NCBI GenBank assembly: GCA_947464585.1
Contig: CANHYS010000018.1
Coordinates: forward strand, 1-12,518
Length of the DNA stretch: 12,518 nucleotides
Direction: 5' to 3'
DNA from: Planctomycetaceae bacterium
GTDB lineage: Bacteria; Planctomycetota; Planctomycetia; Pirellulales; UBA1268
Below, piece by piece: positions 1 to 5,627 of this stretch (position 1 is the first letter of the stretch; every line of letters starts with the position of its first letter). Made by a program: the position numbers and the translations under genes. Below the pieces are notes generated by a model. It was given only the letters and a program-made list of their open reading frames with translations, was not told the origin of the DNA and did no database searches.

Positions 1-225
1 CCCTGCGTGCGGGTCTGCGTGACTCCCGGCTGCCTGCGGGCGGTGCACGTCGTCGAGCCGGAGACAGGCCGGGTGCGGCATGAATTCACCGTGCGGGTGG
101 AGGGTGGCCGCATGCCGCAGGATGTGCAGCTCTTGATCACCGACAAACAGCGGTTGCTGAACGGGGCCGTCAGCCTGACGGCCGCCGGCGCCCCACCACT
201 GGCCGTGCCAGTGCCGGCGGAGTGA
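1..225 (+). CDS. 3' end of an unidentified protein (5' end outside window)
   Basis: An open frame runs from the first base of the window to a TGA at 223-225, giving 74 visible residues. A GTG at 7 could start it, but no ribosome binding site is visible and the frame stays open to the edge, so I treat it as truncated by the window. The visible part has three Cys near its left end (two spaced CxxxC, then PGC) and a run of alternating hydrophobic and polar residues (VRHEFTVRVEGG, VQLLITD) that looks beta-rich. The tail is Ala/Pro-rich. I recognise no family. Its stop overlaps a possible GTG start of the next gene, so the two may be cotranscribed. Function unknown. Confidence 0.5.
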   Translation, partial: PCVRVCVTPGCLRAVHVVEPETGRVRHEFTVRVEGGRMPQDVQLLITDKQRLLNGAVSLTAAGAPPLAVPVPAE

Positions 226-251
226 GGCACCCGCTCGTCTCCGTTTCGGCA

Positions 252-257
252 TACACT
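252..257 (+). promoter_or_regulatory. Possible -10 element (TACACT) giving a leaderless transcript
   Basis: TACACT ends 6 nt before the ATG at 264. If it is a sigma-70-type -10 box, transcription would begin at or next to that ATG, which would explain why this start has no Shine-Dalgarno sequence. No convincing -35 hexamer is seen at the right distance. Tentative. Confidence 0.25.
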
Positions 258-263
258 GATTCA

Positions 264-1589
264 ATGGATGCCCCTTCCACCGAGCCCCATTCTCCGACAC
301 GCGATGAACGTGGCGCGTCGGCGGCCACTGCCGCTCTCGTCACCCTTGCAGTGCTGGCGTTCGGCACCGCGGTCACGGTCATGGGGCCCGTCCTGCAACC
401 CTTTCTCGTGGCGCTGTTCCTCTTCCATGCCACGCAGTTCGGCGCGAAGTCGATCACCAGGCTGGGGATGCAGCCGTGGACCGCCTACCCCGCGCTCATC
501 GGCCTGACGCTCATCTTTTCGATTCTCACTGCGCAATTCGTCTACCGCGAGGCCGACATCTTTCGAAAGACGTGGCCGCGCTACGAAGACCGGATCACGG
601 GCTATGTGTCCGCGTGGTGGCCCACCTTCGCTGCGCGATCGCAGCCGACTGTTGCAGCCACACGCGATGGCCACGAACCCTCCTCGAAGCCGAATTCCCG
701 GCCCGGCGATTCATCACAGTCTGCCGCCGCCACAGAGTCGCCCACGCCCCGGGCAGAGGCGGCAACGACCTCTGCTACGGAGCCACTGCCTGAGCAGACA
801 GCAGACCTTCTCGGCCGCCCGTCGACCGTCGATGCTGCCGCCACGTCATCGGCGGAAGAGGACCAGACCGACCACAAGCCAGACGCAGCGGCACGAGGCC
901 CCAGCATCAGGCCCGCGCGGACAACCCTCACCGACCAGTTCCGGATCACCTCGCAGGACGTACTTGACTATGTCTTTTCACATGGGCTCCATGTCGCGGA
1001 GCTTTTCGTCGTCGTATTCTGCTACCTCGTCTTCCTGTTCCTCGGCAGTCGCAAGTTGAAGGCCCGCGTGCTCCGCGCCTTCCCTGGCGAGCGTGGATTG
1101 CGGCTGGTGGCCATCGGCGAGGGCATCACGGAATCGATGGAGCAGTTCATGGTGGTGAAGACGGCGGCCGGGGTGGGGATGGCGGTCTCGGCCGGCATGA
1201 TCATGTACCTGTTCGGCCTCGACCACTGGATGCTCTGGGCGTTTCTGTTTTTCGCCGCCAATTACATCACCTACATCGGCAGCATGGCGGCCTGCATTCC
1301 GCCGCTTGTGATGGCCTACCTCGACCTCGACAACGCGGTGATGGCGACACTGCTCTCCGCGTTGATCGTGCTCAACCGCGTCTATTGGATCGACTTCTTC
1401 GAACTGCGGATGTCGGGAAAACAGCTCAACCTCGATCCCACGCTGCTCTTTCTCTGGCTCTCCTACTGGGGCTGGGCCTGGGGAATCCTCGGTCTGATTC
1501 TTGCCTACCCCATGCTGGCTGCGGTGCGCATCACGCTCGAGCATCTCGGCGGCTTGCATGGCTGGGCCTTGCTGCTCAGCGACGAGTAA
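264..1589 (+). CDS. AI-2E/PerM-family transporter with low-complexity insert
   Basis: Integral inner-membrane protein of 441 aa from the ATG at 264; an in-frame GTG at 222, overlapping the previous stop, would add 14 residues. Hydrophobic segments lie at about residues 22-55 and 75-93, then about 238-262, 297-318, 322-340, 346-375 and 392-420. Two family hallmarks are visible: NYITYIGS at 333-340, matching the usual N-[FY]-I-P-Y-I-G signature, and a Trp/Gly-rich LSYWGWAWGILGL stretch with AYP near 400-416. Family members export varied small molecules or ions; the substrate cannot be read from sequence. The odd part is residues 124-220, a Ala/Thr/Ser/Pro/Glu-rich stretch with no evident fold, in the hydrophilic region after the third membrane segment. 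It makes the protein longer than the common ~350 aa. The gene converges on asd. Confidence 0.85.
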   Translation: MDAPSTEPHSPTRDERGASAATAALVTLAVLAFGTAVTVMGPVLQPFLVALFLFHATQFGAKSITRLGMQPWTAYPALIGLTLIFSILTAQFVYREADIFRKTWPRYEDRITGYVSAWWPTFAARSQPTVAATRDGHEPSSKPNSRPGDSSQSAAATESPTPRAEAATTSATEPLPEQTADLLGRPSTVDAAATSSAEEDQTDHKPDAAARGPSIRPARTTLTDQFRITSQDVLDYVFSHGLHVAELFVVVFCYLVFLFLGSRKLKARVLRAFPGERGLRLVAIGEGITESMEQFMVVKTAAGVGMAVSAGMIMYLFGLDHWMLWAFLFFAANYITYIGSMAACIPPLVMAYLDLDNAVMATLLSALIVLNRVYWIDFFELRMSGKQLNLDPTLLFLWLSYWGWAWGILGLILAYPMLAAVRITLEHLGGLHGWALLLSDE

Positions 1590-1669
1590 GCATCGCCGGG
1601 CGGGCCAGCCAACCGCGCTTCGTCCGTCAGCGTCGAGCAACGTTGGTCGGCCGCAACGCCACGCCGCCG

Positions 1670-2791
1670 TCAGGCGAGGATTCGCAGCATGCGGCGGAGC
1701 GGCTCGGCTGCGCCCCAGAGCAGCTGGTCGCCGATCGTGAAGGCGCCGACATACTCGGGTCCCATCGCCAGCGTTCGCACGCGGCCCACGGGGATCGTCA
1801 GGGTGCCGGTCACGGCCACGGGCGTGAGTTCGCGGAGCGTGGCCTCGCGGGTGTTGGGCACGACCTTCACCCACTCGTTGTCGGCAGCGATCATCGCCTC
1901 GATGTCGGCCACGGGCACGGCCTTCTTCAGCTTGAAGGTGAGGGCCTGGCTGTGGCACCGCATGGCGCCCACCCGGACGCAGAAGCCGTCCACGGGCACC
2001 GCCGGTGTGCCAAAGCTTTCGCCCTGGCCGAGAATCTTGTTGGTCTCCGCCATGCCCTTCCACTCCTCCTTCGACATGCCGTTGCCCAGATCCTTGTCGA
2101 TCCAGGGAATCAGCGATCCGCCGAGCGGAACGCCGAAGTGGGCGGTCTCCGCAGCGGTGAGGCTCCGTTGCTTGGCGATCACGCCGCGGTCGATCTCGAG
2201 GATGGCGCTCTTGGGATCGTCGAGGAGATCCTTCACCTCGGCGTAGAGCGTGCCGTATTGCGTGAGCAGTTCCCGCATGTGCTGGGCGCCGCCGCCCGAG
2301 GCGGCTTGATACGTCTGCGTGCTCATCCACTCGACGAGTCCGGCCTTATAGAGCGCGCCCACTCCCATCAGCATGCAGCTCACAGTGCAGTTTCCGCCGA
2401 TCCAGTTCTTCACGCCCTGCGTCAGTCCGCGTTCAATCACCGGCATGTTCACCGGGTCGAGGATGATGACGGCGTCGTTTTGCATGCGGAGCGTGGATGC
2501 GGCGTCGATCCAGTGCCCCTGCCAGCCGGCGGCCCGCAGCTTGGGAAAAACCTCCGACGTGTAGTCACCGCCCTGGGCCGAGATGATGATGTCGCACCGC
2601 TTCAAGGCGTCGATGTCAAAGGCGTCCTGAAGAGCGGTCTCATTCTTGGCCATCGGCGGAGCCTGTCCGCCAGCGTTCGACGTCGAGAAGAAGAGCGGCT
2701 CGATCAGCGCAAAGTCGCCCTCGGCCTGCATGCGGTCCATCAACACCGACCCCACCATGCCGCGCCAGCCAACCAGCCCCACCAGTTTCAT
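1670..2791 (-). CDS. asd: Aspartate-semialdehyde dehydrogenase
   Basis: Cytosolic enzyme of 373 aa that reduces L-aspartyl-4-phosphate to L-aspartate-4-semialdehyde with NADPH. This is the branch point to lysine/diaminopimelate (peptidoglycan), threonine and methionine. The N-terminus has the nucleotide-binding glycine motif [11 protein letters not shown] (residues 5-15). The catalytic Cys is C135 in GGNCTVSCM, at the same number as in Escherichia coli Asd. A later [11 protein letters not shown] carries the substrate-binding Arg and catalytic His. Length and motifs match the long Gram-negative type (about 367 aa) rather than the shorter type common in many other bacteria. An AAGGA sits 8 nt before the ATG and supports this start. 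It follows the 151-aa exported-protein gene by 69 nt on the same strand, and no other amino-acid pathway gene is adjacent. Confidence 0.97.
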   Translation of the reverse strand: MKLVGLVGWRGMVGSVLMDRMQAEGDFALIEPLFFSTSNAGGQAPPMAKNETALQDAFDIDALKRCDIIISAQGGDYTSEVFPKLRAAGWQGHWIDAASTLRMQNDAVIILDPVNMPVIERGLTQGVKNWIGGNCTVSCMLMGVGALYKAGLVEWMSTQTYQAASGGGAQHMRELLTQYGTLYAEVKDLLDDPKSAILEIDRGVIAKQRSLTAAETAHFGVPLGGSLIPWIDKDLGNGMSKEEWKGMAETNKILGQGESFGTPAVPVDGFCVRVGAMRCHSQALTFKLKKAVPVADIEAMIAADNEWVKVVPNTREATLRELTPVAVTGTLTIPVGRVRTLAMGPEYVGAFTIGDQLLWGAAEPLRRMLRILA

Positions 2792-2827
2792 GGACTCGTC
2801 CTTCGGAAATGCGTTGGATTACGTAAA

Positions 2828-2845
2828 CGCGATGATACTATCGCG
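2828..2845. promoter_or_regulatory. Inverted repeat in the leader of asd
   Basis: CGCGAT and ATCGCG are separated by six bases (GATACT). They sit about 37 nt upstream of the asd start, in the 69-nt gap behind the 151-aa gene, next to an 8-bp palindrome TTACGTAA at 2819-2826. On the minus strand the spacer reads AGTATC, part of a -10-like TATCAT. It could be an operator for asd or a weak terminator for the gene upstream; there is no T-run. Tentative. Confidence 0.3.
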
Positions 2846-2860
2846 CCGCCGGCCTTCGTT

Positions 2861-3316
2861 TCAGGGCGTGGTGGGCCCGGGAGTGGCCGGCTTCGAGGGG
2901 GCCGGGTTGAGGTCGATCCACACCTCGTCGCCGACGGCGATCCGGTGGAGCGGCTCCGGAGAGAACTCCACGGTCAGGCTGCCGCTGACGCGGTTCCACT
3001 GCACGAGCGTCACCTTGCCGATGACGGTCGTCGCCTTGTTGACGGTTCGGTAGACGGGGTCGTGAAGCGCGACGTTTGGTCGCACCGTCAGGCCGCCGTC
3101 CTTGCCCAAGTGGGCCGGGCTATCGCCCGGGTATTTCGCATCATGGCTGTCGATCACCTCGAAGAAGAACGGTGTGCCGTGCGGTGCCCATGCGAGGGTG
3201 GCCTGCGCATCGGCCGCGCGGACGCTTCTGGTGAGCGGCAGCCCGAGAAGCGCCAGGAGAGCCAGTGTCGGAAGGCAGAGTGCCAGCGAAACGGAACGGT
3301 GGTGAGATGGAAGCAT
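2861..3316 (-). CDS. Small exported protein of unknown function
   Basis: A 151-aa protein with a clear signal peptide: a basic start (SHHRS), a hydrophobic core (LALCLPTLALLALLGLPL) and a likely cleavage after VRA near residue 34. The mature part is about 115 aa with alternating hydrophobic residues suggesting beta strands, for example TVIGKVTLVQWNRVSG and SLTVEF followed by VGDEVWIDL. It ends in a Pro/Thr-rich tail (APSKPATPGPTTP). No Cys or metal-binding motif is present in the mature part. GAGG lies 5 nt before the ATG, supporting the start. It is upstream of asd on the same strand, but nothing links it to amino-acid synthesis. I do not recognise the family; a periplasmic or cell-surface location is inferred from the signal peptide. 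Confidence 0.75.
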   Translation of the reverse strand: MLPSHHRSVSLALCLPTLALLALLGLPLTRSVRAADAQATLAWAPHGTPFFFEVIDSHDAKYPGDSPAHLGKDGGLTVRPNVALHDPVYRTVNKATTVIGKVTLVQWNRVSGSLTVEFSPEPLHRIAVGDEVWIDLNPAPSKPATPGPTTP

Positions 3317-3844
3317 GTGTGCCTCGAGGCTCGGGGAAATCGGTCCCCAGAACGCGTTGGCCAGCCGCGACTATTCCGGCGTCATCGACTGGGGATTCGG
3401 CCACGGATGCTAATGGACGATGCATGTGAGCGCATAGACCATCGGTACATGCGGGTCACGCCGAACCCGTAGCCTTCTTTGCCGGCGGAACCACGAGCGG
3501 TGCCACCAGTCGCCCCCGCAGTCGCATGGCCAGCAATTCGTCCCTGATCGCCAGTCGCCTGACCAATCGGAGCAGGTTCTTGTTTGCAGCGACCATGGAA
3601 ACGGACCCTTGAAAGAGGACTGCACCCCACGCCAATACCGTTCATTACGGCCGCCGGGGCGTTTTGTTCGATGGAATCCGCATTGTTTGACAGCGTCTTC
3701 AGATGGGCGTTTTCGTCGATTCAGGGGCAGGATCCGCAGGCCCACCGTCGGCCGACGGCCGTTGCAGATTGCTGTCTGGGCTCATCATGCCTAGCGCGGT
3801 TATCCTTTCAGCTCTGACACCTCTCGCGGACAAAGGGCCGTCCT
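3317..3844. other. 528-nt region without a confident gene
   Basis: Apart from one candidate small reading frame on the minus strand (3456-3596), no frame here shows a recognisable protein. It contains a perfect 14-bp palindrome, CCGTCGGCCGACGG, at 3745-3758, about 90 nt before the DinB-like gene, and a 10-bp palindrome GCCTCGAGGC just upstream of the gene starting at 3316. It separates the divergent 3316 (minus) and 3845 (plus) genes, so both promoters probably lie inside. No transposon ends or tRNA are seen. Confidence 0.5.
3456..3596 (-). CDS. Candidate 46-aa basic small protein
   Basis: The reading frame begins with ATG at 3596, with AAGGG about 9 nt upstream as a possible ribosome binding site, and ends with TGA at 3456-3458. 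The product starts MVAANKNLLRLVRRLAIRDE and continues with LLAMRLRGRLVAPLVV and a PPAKKATGSA tail. It is Leu/Arg-rich and could form an amphipathic helix, followed by a short hydrophobic stretch. Support is limited to the start context and a protein-like composition. Overlapping frames of similar length exist on the same strand (3382-3645 and 3410-3745) but look less protein-like. It could be a chance frame in GC-rich DNA or a remnant of a longer gene. Confidence 0.3.
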   Translation of the reverse strand: MVAANKNLLRLVRRLAIRDELLAMRLRGRLVAPLVVPPAKKATGSA

Positions 3845-4327
3845 ATGCTCTCTCCCCTGATCCACACGTGGAACCTGAACCTCGGTTACGCCAAACGTCT
3901 CGTGGCCGATATCCCCGACGACCAGATGGCGTTTCAGCCTGCTGCCCACATGAACCACGCTGCTTGGGTGCTTGGCCATCTGGCATGCACGGCCGACATG
4001 CTGGCGGCCATGATCGGTGCAAAGCCAGTCTGTCCTCAAGTGTGGACCAGCCTGTTTGATTGGAACTCCGAACCGTCGAGCGATGCCAGTCGGTACCCCA
4101 CCAAGGCCGTGCTGCTGAAGGCCCTCGAAGAGGCCCACGTCGGAGTCGCCGTTGCCCTTCCCAGCGTTCCAGAGGCCCGCTGGTCTGAACCGACGCCAAT
4201 CGAAGAAGTCCGCGGGTTTCTGCCAACACTTGGTGACAGTTTCGTGTTCGTCATGGCCGCTCACGAGAACATGCACCTTGGCCAGCTTTCGGCGTGGCGG
4301 CGGGTGCAAGGCATGGGACGGGTGTGA
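3845..4327 (+). CDS. DinB-like superfamily protein
   Basis: A 160-aa predicted cytosolic four-helix protein of the DinB/YfiT-like metal-binding superfamily. Visible hallmarks are HAAWVLGHL (residues 38-46) in the second helix and AAHENMHLGQLSAWRR near the C-terminus. H45, H140 and H144 are the likely three-His metal site, the last two in the typical HxxxH arrangement. Known members include thiol-dependent S-transferases (bacillithiol or mycothiol type) and proteins of unknown activity; the substrate here cannot be deduced. Length is normal for the family. AAAGG about 8 nt before the ATG supports the start. The DUF5522 gene begins 2 nt after its stop, so the two are almost surely translated from one message. 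Confidence 0.85.
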   Translation: MLSPLIHTWNLNLGYAKRLVADIPDDQMAFQPAAHMNHAAWVLGHLACTADMLAAMIGAKPVCPQVWTSLFDWNSEPSSDASRYPTKAVLLKALEEAHVGVAVALPSVPEARWSEPTPIEEVRGFLPTLGDSFVFVMAAHENMHLGQLSAWRRVQGMGRV

Positions 4328-4329
4328 GC

Positions 4330-4503
4330 ATGTCCGACGAGAATCGCCAGCCAGCCGTGCCCGAGCGCGACTATTATTTCGAGAACTCCCTGCTGGTCTA
4401 CACGGCTGCCTATCACTTGAAGCGGGGCTATTGCTGTGGCTCGGGCTGCCGGCACTGTCCCTATGAGCCGCGGCATGTCGAGGGAACAAAAAAGGTGCGC
4501 TGA
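4330..4503 (+). CDS. DUF5522 Cys-rich small protein
   Basis: A 57-aa protein starting at the ATG two bases after the DinB-like stop. The core YYFENSLLVYTAAYHLKRG is followed by YCCGSGCRHCPYEP, with C35, C36, C40 and C43. That matches the DUF5522 family signature as I know it (aromatic/acidic lead-in, then CCGxGCRHCPY), a short domain of unknown function found in bacteria and eukaryotes. The Cys cluster suggests metal or iron-sulfur binding, which is inference. An upstream in-frame ATG at 4294 lies inside the DinB-like gene and is unlikely to be used. The tight coupling to a DinB-like protein hints at a shared thiol- or metal-related role. Confidence 0.8.
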   Translation: MSDENRQPAVPERDYYFENSLLVYTAAYHLKRGYCCGSGCRHCPYEPRHVEGTKKVR

Positions 4504-4611
4504 ACAATGGCAACACAACCGCGGATTCATGCTCAGCGGCTGGAATCTCGGGCCGTTCACGCTGGAATGTGGTTCGCCGCGCAGGCATGTTTCCAGTAAC
4601 TGCCCGCCCCC

Positions 4612-5286
4612 CTACCGAAACGTCCTATGGCATGAGTCACACGATTGCTTGATCTTGCCAAACGCCACCCCTGACGCTTCGTAGCTCGTTTTCTTTACAC
4701 CTGCCCGCATGGATGCAGCCGAGTCTCGCATCGAATGGACGAAGCGTAGATAGTCCTCGTCGTCTTTGTAGTCGGGGTCGTCTTCGTCCAGGTCGGAAGC
4801 GATTCTCATGATTATCTCGATCTGCTCGTCGAGCAGCGCCGCGTGTTGCCTGAATGTCTTTTCGCTCGCGATAACTTGGGCAATAGACTGCTCAGCTTTT
4901 TCCAGCGACTTCATCAGCGCAGCGCGATCGAAGTCCTTCGGTTGGTGAGGTACAGGGGGAACTGGCACCTGCCCTGACACCTCGTTCGTGGGACGCGTTC
5001 CCAGAACGCTGAACGCATCCTCGAGGAATGCCTCCGAGACCATCTTGTCCCATCCAGTCGGGGCAGCCGTTCGTTGTTTTGCTGCGACAGGCCGCCTCTT
5101 TGGCGATGCACGGCGTTCATGAGTCGCATCGGCAGCGATGGCGGTGGCCCAAAAACCCACGGCAGCAATTCCAGCTGCCGCCAGCCCCAAGCACACTCGC
5201 GTCGTCCTGTTGGAAGCACGGGTGGAGGCCGTCTTCATCGGATTTGTCAGCCAACCCCAGGCCCGTGGTGCTTTCAGGACAGTCAT
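4612..5286 (-). CDS. Exported class II c-type cytochrome (cytochrome c'-like)
   Basis: A 224-aa protein from the ATG at 5286, chosen because AGGG lies a few bases upstream and the start follows the preceding stop by 7 nt. A later ATG at 5238 would give a more compact signal peptide, and an ATG at 5325 would overlap the upstream gene. The hydrophobic signal segment is VCLGLAAAGIAAVGFWATAIAA. The mature part has a basic, Pro-rich linker and then long helical stretches with acidic patches (DLDEDDPDYKDDEDY). It ends KQSCDSCHRTFR: a CxxCH haem-attachment motif at residues 216-220, right at the C-terminus, as in the four-helix cytochromes c' and c-556. This family carries electrons or binds small gases in the periplasm. 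A conserved axial Met is not assigned. The N-terminal linker of about 90 residues before the bundle is unusual. Confidence 0.72.
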   Translation of the reverse strand: MTVLKAPRAWGWLTNPMKTASTRASNRTTRVCLGLAAAGIAAVGFWATAIAADATHERRASPKRRPVAAKQRTAAPTGWDKMVSEAFLEDAFSVLGTRPTNEVSGQVPVPPVPHQPKDFDRAALMKSLEKAEQSIAQVIASEKTFRQHAALLDEQIEIIMRIASDLDEDDPDYKDDEDYLRFVHSMRDSAASMRAGVKKTSYEASGVAFGKIKQSCDSCHRTFR

Positions 5287-5293
5287 GGCTGCC

Positions 5294-5494
5294 CTAGTAC
5301 TGACGAACCATGGTCTGGCCATCATTCGGGCACTTCTTTGTCCCGAGCGTGCCGTACTCCTGAATGAGTTTGCACTTCATGCACTTGTACTTGTAGGTTT
5401 TTGGAGCGGCGAGGACTGTGCCGGCGGTGAGAAGGCCAGCCGCTGCGGCCACGATCGCCGTCAAGAAGCCCCGGCGTTTGAATGGATCGATCAT
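5294..5494 (-). CDS. Tat-exported small Cys-motif (zinc-ribbon/rubredoxin-like) protein
   Basis: A 66-aa protein; GAGGAG 7 nt before the ATG gives a strong ribosome binding site and fixes the start at 5494. The N-terminus has twin arginines (RRGFL, residues 7-11), a hydrophobic core and a cleavage-like VLAA near 27-30, so export of the folded protein by the Tat route is likely. The mature part is only about 36 aa: YKYKCMKCKL, then KKCPNDGQTMV. C38, C41 and C55 form a CxxC...C pattern, and the position where a zinc ribbon or rubredoxin would have its fourth Cys is D58. Tat export fits a protein that takes up its metal in the cytosol. It may alternatively bind copper or another soft metal in the envelope. 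It lies 7 nt upstream of the cytochrome gene, so a joint redox or metal role is inferred. Confidence 0.75.
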   Translation of the reverse strand: MIDPFKRRGFLTAIVAAAAGLLTAGTVLAAPKTYKYKCMKCKLIQEYGTLGTKKCPNDGQTMVRQY

Positions 5495-5512
5495 CTGGCA
5501 TCTCCTCAGCAT

Positions 5513-5538
5513 GAGTGACAGGGGCGAGTGACAGGGGC
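5513..5538. repeat. Tandem duplicated 13-mer upstream of the Tat-protein gene
   Basis: GAGTGACAGGGGC occurs twice head to tail (5513-5525 and 5526-5538), ending 18 nt before the ATG at 5494. Read on the coding strand it is GCCCCTGTCACTC twice. Eleven bases of the unit recur at 6916-6926 ahead of the next upstream gene. It may be a regulator-binding direct repeat or a slippage duplication. Confidence 0.6.
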
Positions 5539-5569
5539 GAGCACACGCCTCCAGCCTACACACCCTCCC

Positions 5570-5602
5570 GGAAGGTGGGCAAGTGCCCTTCCCGATGGGA
5601 AG
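5570..5602 (-). promoter_or_regulatory. Mutually exclusive hairpins between two minus-strand genes
   Basis: Three segments can pair in two ways: GGAAGG (5570-5575) with CCTTCC (5587-5592), or CTTCCC (5588-5593) with GGGAAG (5597-5602). The second is a 6-bp stem with a 3-nt loop. The middle segment is shared, so only one hairpin can form at a time, a topology like an attenuator. It sits 26 nt after the stop of the 421-aa gene and about 75 nt before the Tat-protein start. No T-run follows, so intrinsic termination is doubtful. It could also be a simple 3'-end hairpin. Confidence 0.3.
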
Positions 5603-5627
5603 CCTCGTGCCTGTGTTCGCTGGTTTC

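Noticed and set aside
978..2330. 450-codon open frame on the minus strand overlapping the PerM and asd genes
   Set aside because: Low-complexity Arg/His/Gly composition and overlap with two well-supported genes; a frame shadow.
1385..3472. 695-codon open frame on the plus strand antisense to asd and the 151-aa gene
   Set aside because: It lies opposite two genes with clear motifs or start signals, is rich in His/Arg/Ala/Gly as expected of a GC-rich antisense frame, and shows no domain.
3745..3758. 14-bp perfect palindrome CCGTCGGCCGACGG as a regulatory site
   Set aside because: No loop, no second copy and no promoter-like element beside it; self-complementary GC words are frequent at this base composition. 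Mentioned only within the gap description.
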